A DNA stretch of 10,034 nucleotides from an uncultured Clostridium sp. Its GTDB lineage: Bacteria; Bacillota; Clostridia; Christensenellales; Pumilibacteraceae. The stretch is taken from contig USKH01000028.1 in the NCBI GenBank assembly GCA_900555125.1, positions 1 to 10,034 of the forward strand. The letters are read 5' to 3'. Under the pieces are notes generated by a model. The model was not told the DNA's origin and searched no databases. It saw only the letters and a list, made by a program, of their open reading frames with translations. Position numbers and translations under genes: made by a program. Numbering within the stretch: the first letter of the stretch is position 1; the number at the start of each line of letters is the position of its first letter. Positions 5,023 through 10,034 of this stretch are shown in pieces.

Positions 5023-8000
5023 TTATTTGTTTTCTTCTGCCGACTCGGTTATTTCGGTGATTTCGATATATTCGCCGCTGTCGCCGGTCTTGGTTTCGAG
5101 TTTATACTTTTTGCTGCCGCCTACGGTCACGATTTTTACGTTTGCGTTGTCGGGATCAGCCTCGACTTCGGTAACAAGGTAGGTGCTGCCGCCCACGGTA
5201 AGGAGCAGTACGTTGCCTTCGGAATCTACATCGACGTAATCTTCGCCGTTTGCCGCATAAATCGCCTTGCCGTCCTCAATCGAAATGCTTACGCTTTCAT
5301 AAGGAGCAATGATTTTGGTTTCTTCGCCTTCGGAAGGTTCGCCGGGCTGTTCTCCGCCGATATCGGCTTCGACAACGGTAAGCTTGTAGTACTTGTTGGC
5401 CGTAATCTTGCCGCTTTCGTCGGTAGTTCTGGAAACAAGGTACCAGACGTTGTTCTTCTGGAAACGAACGGTGTACTCGATTGCGTTTTCTTCGGTTTTT
5501 TCGCCGTTATACAGCTTTGCCGCAAACAGATATCCGGCGGGATAGCCCGAGTCGGAAGTGATATTGCGTTCGAGCTCGACGGTATAGCCGTTGGTCGTAG
5601 TCAAAGTCTGCGTACGAGTAAGTGCTATCGTCACGAAGCCCGAAGTACGGAGTGCCTGAATGGACTGAATGGAGAAGTACATTTTGTAGGTGTACGTATC
5701 GGGATTCTGTTCGTCGTCGGCATTCTTTACCGTAAAGGTTGCGATATAGTTCTGTCCGGTTTCTCCCTGACGCTCGAAGTCGGCTTTATCGAACACGATT
5801 ATGTTGCCGTTGACGTCGTATGCGCCCGATGCCTTACCGAATTCGCCGGTCATATAATGAATGGTTTCCTTTCCTTCGAGGTCGTATTCGTATACCAGCT
5901 GAAGCGTTCCGAACACGTTGGGAAGCTGCTGAGCAACCTGCTGACCGTAAATCATGCTGTACATATAGTACATATACCAGTAGTTATACGAACGAACGCC
6001 CATAATGCGCTTCATGGATACGATATCGTACGAGTTGACGCCCGATCCCTGATAGTCGACATTGATATCCAGACGGAAGTAGCTTAACGAATTTATTCTA
6101 ATGAGGATAAACGTTTCGACTTTTTCGTCGTTCATTATTCTGTAAACGGAGCAATCCCACTGAGTATCTCCCAGCATAACCTTTCCGCTTACCGCAAACT
6201 GATCTGCTCCGGAAGGCGTGAAGGTAAGATGTCCGATGGTGCGATATTCGGTTTCTTTTTCGCCCTGAACGGGGATTCTGAACTTACCTGCGTTTTCTTC
6301 GGGACGCTCGAAGTGGAGAGCGGCTCCGTCGTCGTGATAGTAAGTCTTTCCGTCATACTCTTTAACTTCGGAGAATTCGCCGAACACTTCTTCGATGTAG
6401 CCGTACTTGTTGGTTTCCTGCGGGATAAGACCGTTTTCGTCGAATTCCTGATGATAAATGTAGCAAACGCCGTCCACTACGTTGTAGTAATAACGGGTTG
6501 CACCGTTGAACACCGCAAAGCCGTATTTGGTAAACACAAGCGATTCGAGGTTCTTGGTGTAGTAGCCGCGCGCTCTGTTTTCAACAGGCGACACCGTTCC
6601 GTTTTGCAGATTGTAAGTGTAAATAGAAGCGTCGCTGTCGGTTGCATAGTACAGCAGGTTATCGGTAATCAGCATATAGGTTCCGGTCTCTTTTTGTCCG
6701 GTTTTACCTACTTTGACTGCGTTGCCGTAGCCGTCGAGCGACAGAACCGACCAGTCGTTGGTGTCGACGAAGTTCATAACCACTTCTTCATTTTTGACGA
6801 AGAATGCATTGTACGTAGAAGTTCCGCTTTTGAAATATCCGAACTGACCTTTAAGCGTAACGGCGGTGCCGTTTGCCATGGTGTAGGTGAACGTGCAGTA
6901 ACCGTCGGCAAGCTTGTATTCGACGTCGGTTGCTATTTCTTTGGTTTCGTACTTGCCGGTTTCTTCATTAAGCGAAGTTACGCTTAAAGCAAGTTTGCCG
7001 TAGCCGTCGAAAGCAACAGTCATACCGCCGTTGGTGCGGTTGTTGAGAACTACGTACGTGCCGTATTCGAAACCGCGCTTGGTGAAGGTTTTGTCGTCTT
7101 TAAGGTCGAGATAAATATAGCCGCTTTCCGAGATAAAGGTGAGCGCGCCGTTATCGCCGAGGTAGTAATATCCTTTGATTTCGTTGCCGCTTTCATCGGT
7201 GTAGAGCGCGCGATAGCCGAAGCCGTCAAGCGAGATCTTGGAATCGCCGAAAGTATATACGCCGTTTACCGAGCTGTTGAGACGTGCAAAGTAAATAGAA
7301 TTGGAAACTACGACGCGAATGAACTCGAACGAGGTGTTTCCCGAACGGAATCTGTAAATATCGTCGCCGAATACGGTCTTTGCGCCGGTGGTGTCTGCCG
7401 TTCCTGCAAGCGTAACTTTTTCGGTGGCGTCGCCTTCTCCTTCAACGGTAGTGTAAGTTGCGGCTCCCTTGCCGTCGAGAGCAAGAGTAATGGTTTTGGA
7501 AGCGGTGCCGTCCGAAAGCATTTCGGCTGCGGTATACGGTGCAAACGCAAGTTTAGTAAGCGAAAGCGCATCCGTGTTCAGCTCGAAATACATATATTGA
7601 GTGGTGGTTTTACTTTCTACGGTTACCTTATAAGTAAGGACATAATATCCTGCTTTTTGCATAACCAGCGTTCCGTAGTAGCTGTTGTTGCCTTCGGTAT
7701 ATTTTGCAAAGCCGCCCCAGACGGTGAGTTTTGCTCCGTTTTCGCCGTCGTAAATTTTGGTAAGCGTTTCGACTTCGCCGTCTTTGATCTTGTAGGACGA
7801 CCAGAAGTTAACGCTGTACTTAGTGCTGACGGAATCAACGATAATGTCGGCATATTCGACCATTGCGATGTTGACGTTGGGCTGCATCCACAGCTTCTTT
7901 TCGCCGTTTTCGTCGGTGATGTAGTACGAATAAGCGGTAACGTTGCCGTCCTCGTCCTTCACTTCTTCGATAGAGGTGAATTTATCGATGAAATATTCTT

Positions 8001-10034
8001 TTGCGGTATATCTGTACGCGCCGTCGGCAGAGCCTTTGGTAACGGTACCGGTAGAAATAAGCTCGTACGTTTTGTTGGCGGTATAGCCGTAGAACGAAGC
8101 TTTGCCTTCCGATAAGTTATCGATTACGAGCAAGGGCGCATAGTAAATGCCTTCAGCCGTGCTGTAATAATATTCGGCATACGAAGCGTCTTTTTTCTCG
8201 AAAGAATAAATGGTTTCGACCTTCTTGTTGCCGTCCTCGCCTTCTACTTCCTGAGAAGCGGAAGTGACAAGGAATTTATAGGTCTTGGAATCGTTGCCGT
8301 AAAGCGTTACCATATAGCCGAAAACCGAAGTTCCGGTGACGTAGTTTCCGGTAACGGTGTTTTTGCCGTCGTTGTATTCGGCAGTGTGAACGCCGTCGGT
8401 TTTAAGCGTAGTATTACCGGAAGTAATGGTTCTGTCATACTGCGAATCGTACAAATTGTACACCTTCATGCCGTTGTGAGTGAAAACGCTGAGCACGCCT
8501 GCCGTCTGCATTCCGTTTACTCGCAGAGTGAGAAGAGTTCTGTCTTCGTTGAACGAATAGTAATAGTTTGCAGTTCCTTCCTTACCTGTGGTAAGGTCTA
8601 CGGTGGACATAGTAGCTACACCGAAGCCGTTGAGTTTGATTCCATAGTACTGTTCACGAAGAGTGACGAGTTTTCCTTCTCCGTTGAGCATAACGCGGGA
8701 AATGGTACCCATGTTAATGTCGTCTTCGTTACGCACTTGGAAAGCGTTCTGCTGCTGTTCGTTTACGGTTATTGTGCCTCTTACAAAGGTCATGATCTGA
8801 CCTTCGAGATCGCCGCTTTCAAACACGGCTACACACTGATTGCCGCCTTCGACAGTGTAATATCCGGTTGCGCTGACTGTTATTTTATTTTTTTCGTCGT
8901 ACTCGTTGTAGGTAATGCCGTTGTACTGATCGAGAACAATGACCTTGGTTTTATCTAATCCGCTGCCTACCGCATAGAGATAAGCGGTGTAGCCGTCGCG
9001 GGTTTTATCCGCATACACGTACGTCAGATCGTCATTGAGCTTGCCTTTCAGCAAAGTGGTATCTTCGGTTGCGTGAATAAGCGTGAACGTGTTGTCCTTT
9101 GCAGAATATTCCGCGCGATAGAATACGCCGTTTCTTTCAATGTACACGCTCTTCTGCCCGTCAAAGAAATAAACGTTGTCTGCGCCGCCGAACATATCGG
9201 TGTACGCTTCTTCCCAGACTGCATAGTAGGTTGCGCTTGCGGTGGGATTGAGCGTATTTTTAACGTCGGCTTCGGTCTTGTTGTAAAGACGATCGTATAT
9301 ATAGTTTGCGTAAACCTCTACGCTGCCGCCTTCCTTGGTGGTCCAACCGACTAATACATAGCCGTCGGCTTGGTAATCGGAGGGAACTTCCGTTTCGGTT
9401 CCGGCAGCCACGTCGTTTATAACAAAATCTTCGGCTGTGGTTCCGTCGGGATAAGAAATCTTGAAGGTAAGATTGATGGACAGGCGATCGAAGTAATGAC
9501 GGAACACGTTTTCGGAAGCGTTGCCCGAAAGATTACCTTCGGTTTTCGCGTCGGGATTTGCAACTTCTTCGTATCCTTCCTTGGTTACGGAAGCGACGTA
9601 AGCCGATCCTACATAGCCGCTGCCGGACTTGGTTTCTTCCAGTTCGTAACCGGACTTGTCTGCTTTCTGAACGTAAATTTCGACAGTGTACGCAACTTTA
9701 TAGCGCGCGGTAAGCGTGGTATCTGCGGTCATGAGCGTAGACGAATTAACTTCGTTGTCGCCGATAAACCATGCTCCGAAAGTAAGACCGGTCTTTGCGG
9801 GAACGATGTTTTTAACTGCGTCGTAAATGCTTGCTCCTTCCTTTATCGTAAGAGAAGTCGTATCAACCGTACCGCCGTCAGCGTTCAGAGTAAGAGTAAG
9901 TAACCTGGTCCACTTTGCGTAGAACTTTACGTCTGCGGAAACGGTAATTTCGGTTACCGGGCTACCCGAAAACGAAGGGTCGGTGTACCAGCCTTCAAAT
10001 TCGTATCTGTCGCGTGAAGGCGTAGGAAGCGTAT
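5023..10034 (-). CDS. Giant repeat-built surface/secreted protein with InlB B-repeats (5' end off the window)
   Basis: At least 1669 codons are open here. The frame stays open from the ATG at 9732 to the right edge, so that ATG is internal and the true start is outside. Residues below are counted from the first whole codon at 10032. Residues 1-42 form a clear InlB B-repeat (YEFEGWYTD ... KFYAKWT); two more degenerate copies lie near 43-112 and 187-275. From about 449 to 1195 the protein consists of degenerate beta-rich units with an [LF]-[DN]-G-[FY]-G core. A Met/Tyr/Trp patch sits at 1347-1362. A Gly/Pro/Glu hinge (about 1553-1575, GGEQPGEPSEGEE) leads to a C-terminal domain of about 95 residues, ending in an acidic tail. 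Only four cysteines occur in the long part from 9732. I see no LPXTG motif and no C-terminal membrane segment. InlB B-repeats occur in bacterial surface proteins, which suggests an envelope or extracellular location; a signal peptide would be upstream of the window. Codon use looks like its neighbours. Exact function unknown. Confidence 0.9.
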   Translation of the reverse strand, partial: TLPTPSRDRYEFEGWYTDPSFSGSPVTEITVSADVKFYAKWTRLLTLTLNADGGTVDTTSLTIKEGASIYDAVKNIVPAKTGLTFGAWFIGDNEVNSSTLMTADTTLTARYKVAYTVEIYVQKADKSGYELEETKSGSGYVGSAYVASVTKEGYEEVANPDAKTEGNLSGNASENVFRHYFDRLSINLTFKISYPDGTTAEDFVINDVAAGTETEVPSDYQADGYVLVGWTTKEGGSVEVYANYIYDRLYNKTEADVKNTLNPTASATYYAVWEEAYTDMFGGADNVYFFDGQKSVYIERNGVFYRAEYSAKDNTFTLIHATEDTTLLKGKLNDDLTYVYADKTRDGYTAYLYAVGSGLDKTKVIVLDQYNGITYNEYDEKNKITVSATGYYTVEGGNQCVAVFESGDLEGQIMTFVRGTITVNEQQQNAFQVRNEDDINMGTISRVMLNGEGKLVTLREQYYGIKLNGFGVATMSTVDLTTGKEGTANYYYSFNEDRTLLTLRVNGMQTAGVLSVFTHNGMKVYNLYDSQYDRTITSGNTTLKTDGVHTAEYNDGKNTVTGNYVTGTSVFGYMVTLYGNDSKTYKFLVTSASQEVEGEDGNKKVETIYSFEKKDASYAEYYYSTAEGIYYAPLLVIDNLSEGKASFYGYTANKTYELISTGTVTKGSADGAYRYTAKEYFIDKFTSIEEVKDEDGNVTAYSYYITDENGEKKLWMQPNVNIAMVEYADIIVDSVSTKYSVNFWSSYKIKDGEVETLTKIYDGENGAKLTVWGGFAKYTEGNNSYYGTLVMQKAGYYVLTYKVTVESKTTTQYMYFELNTDALSLTKLAFAPYTAAEMLSDGTASKTITLALDGKGAATYTTVEGEGDATEKVTLAGTADTTGAKTVFGDDIYRFRSGNTSFEFIRVVVSNSIYFARLNSSVNGVYTFGDSKISLDGFGYRALYTDESGNEIKGYYYLGDNGALTFISESGYIYLDLKDDKTFTKRGFEYGTYVVLNNRTNGGMTVAFDGYGKLALSVTSLNEETGKYETKEIATDVEYKLADGYCTFTYTMANGTAVTLKGQFGYFKSGTSTYNAFFVKNEEVVMNFVDTNDWSVLSLDGYGNAVKVGKTGQKETGTYMLITDNLLYYATDSDASIYTYNLQNGTVSPVENRARGYYTKNLESLVFTKYGFAVFNGATRYYYNVVDGVCYIYHQEFDENGLIPQETNKYGYIEEVFGEFSEVKEYDGKTYYHDDGAALHFERPEENAGKFRIPVQGEKETEYRTIGHLTFTPSGADQFAVSGKVMLGDTQWDCSVYRIMNDEKVETFILIRINSLSYFRLDINVDYQGSGVNSYDIVSMKRIMGVRSYNYWYMYYMYSMIYGQQVAQQLPNVFGTLQLVYEYDLEGKETIHYMTGEFGKASGAYDVNGNIIVFDKADFERQGETGQNYIATFTVKNADDEQNPDTYTYKMYFSIQSIQALRTSGFVTIALTRTQTLTTTNGYTVELERNITSDSGYPAGYLFAAKLYNGEKTEENAIEYTVRFQKNNVWYLVSRTTDESGKITANKYYKLTVVEADIGGEQPGEPSEGEETKIIAPYESVSISIEDGKAIYAANGEDYVDVDSEGNVLLLTVGGSTYLVTEVEADPDNANVKIVTVGGSKKYKLETKTGDSGEYIEITEITESAEENK
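5959..5976 (-). repeat. Tandem 9-bp duplication inside the giant gene
   Basis: The minus strand carries TATATGTAC twice in a row, encoding Tyr-Met-Tyr, Tyr-Met-Tyr in frame. It lies at the centre of an aromatic/Met-rich patch (residues YNYWYMYYMYSMIY) that is unlike the rest of the protein. It looks like a small in-frame slippage expansion. Confidence 0.85.
6448..8688 (-). repeat. Array of about eight degenerate protein repeats with [LF]-[DN]-G-[FY]-G core
   Basis: Within the giant protein (numbering from the codon at 10032) the core recurs as LNGEG 449, LNGFG 467, VWGGF 771, LDGKG 852, LDGFG 935, FDGYG 1008, LDGYG 1099 and FTKYG 1167. From 771 on the spacing is about 70-90 residues. Each core is followed by a short Ala-containing strand, a polar turn often with Asp/Glu-Gly/Thr, then a G-x-Y strand (for example GNEIKGYYYLGDNGALTF, QKETGTYMLITDN). 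The units are too diverged to be a recent DNA duplication. I do not recognise a named domain. Confidence 0.65.
9208..9474 (-). repeat. InlB B-repeat-like module 3 (diverged, with insertion)
   Basis: The module begins NLTFKISYPDGTT, contains YVLVGWTTKEGG where the GWY turn is expected, and closes with SATYYAVWEE in place of YAKW. About 25 extra residues (IYDRLYNKTEADVKNT region) separate the turn from the closing strand. Assignment is by layout and the two tryptophan anchors. Confidence 0.6.
9697..9906 (-). repeat. InlB B-repeat 2 (degenerate)
   Basis: The encoded segment runs LTLTLNADGGTVDTTS through TFGAWFIGDNEV to MTADTTLTARYK. It keeps the repeat layout: a leading beta strand with NADGG, then GAW in place of GWY, then TADTTLxAxY in place of TADTTLYAKW. 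The substitutions mark it as a diverged copy. Confidence 0.75.
9907..10032 (-). repeat. InlB B-repeat 1 (Listeria-Bacteroides repeat), C-terminal portion
   Basis: The encoded residues contain YEFEGWYTDPSFSG followed by ITVSADVKFYAKWT, which is the family signature: an aromatic-x-GWY turn, a loop with Thr/Val, then T/SADxxxYAKW. The repeat begins before the window. These ubiquitin-like beta modules are typical linkers or ligand-binding units of Gram-positive surface proteins. Confidence 0.88.

Noticed and set aside
6229..6987. 252-codon open frame on the plus strand opposite the giant gene.
   Set aside because: It is antisense to a clear coding sequence, has no recognisable domain or ribosome binding site, and its composition is what the complement of a Glu/Tyr/Thr-rich frame produces.

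Overview
The window looks like chromosomal DNA of a low-to-mid GC Gram-positive bacterium, most likely an anaerobic Clostridia-type member of the Bacillota. This rests on AAGGAG-type ribosome binding sites, TTGACA/TATAAT promoters, a PyrR-type pyrimidine attenuator, a DegV/FakB-type fatty-acid-binding protein, and a very large surface protein carrying InlB B-repeats (Listeria-Bacteroides repeats). Every gene I can support lies on the minus strand. The open frames on the plus strand are shadows. No tRNA, rRNA, CRISPR array, insertion sequence or phage gene is visible.

Right to left, in the direction of transcription: (1) 10034-5023 is the 3' part of one huge reading frame for a secreted, repeat-built beta-rich surface protein; its start lies beyond the right edge. 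It ends at a strong hairpin terminator (4968-5005). (2) A consensus sigma-A promoter (4852-4880) drives a two-gene unit: a DegV-family fatty-acid-binding protein (3912-4790), then, one base after its stop codon, a GNAT-fold YghO-like acyltransferase (2789-3910). (3) A second strong promoter (2734-2762) starts a leader of about 130 nt. It contains a terminator immediately before the pyrR ribosome binding site, a complementary antiterminator arm at the extreme 5' end, and candidate PyrR-binding hairpins. It controls pyrR (2063-2596) and the uracil permease uraA/pyrP (526-2001), which ends at a perfect 18-bp hairpin terminator (461-508). (4) recF (from 387 off the left edge) has its own promoter, placed so close to the ATG that its mRNA would be nearly leaderless.

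Functionally, pyrR-uraA is a pyrimidine salvage module in which PyrR should sense UMP/UTP and attenuate its own transcript together with the uracil importer. The DegV/YghO-like pair suggests a lipid- or acyl-related job, because one protein family binds fatty acids and the other has an acyltransferase fold; the precise reaction is unknown. The giant protein is probably a cell-surface or secreted adhesin-like molecule with an undescribed repeat of about 80 residues containing an [LF]-[DN]-G-[FY]-G core.

The most notable points are the repeat architecture of the giant protein, the compact pyr attenuator, the translationally coupled DegV/acyltransferase pair, and the leaderless-looking recF promoter.
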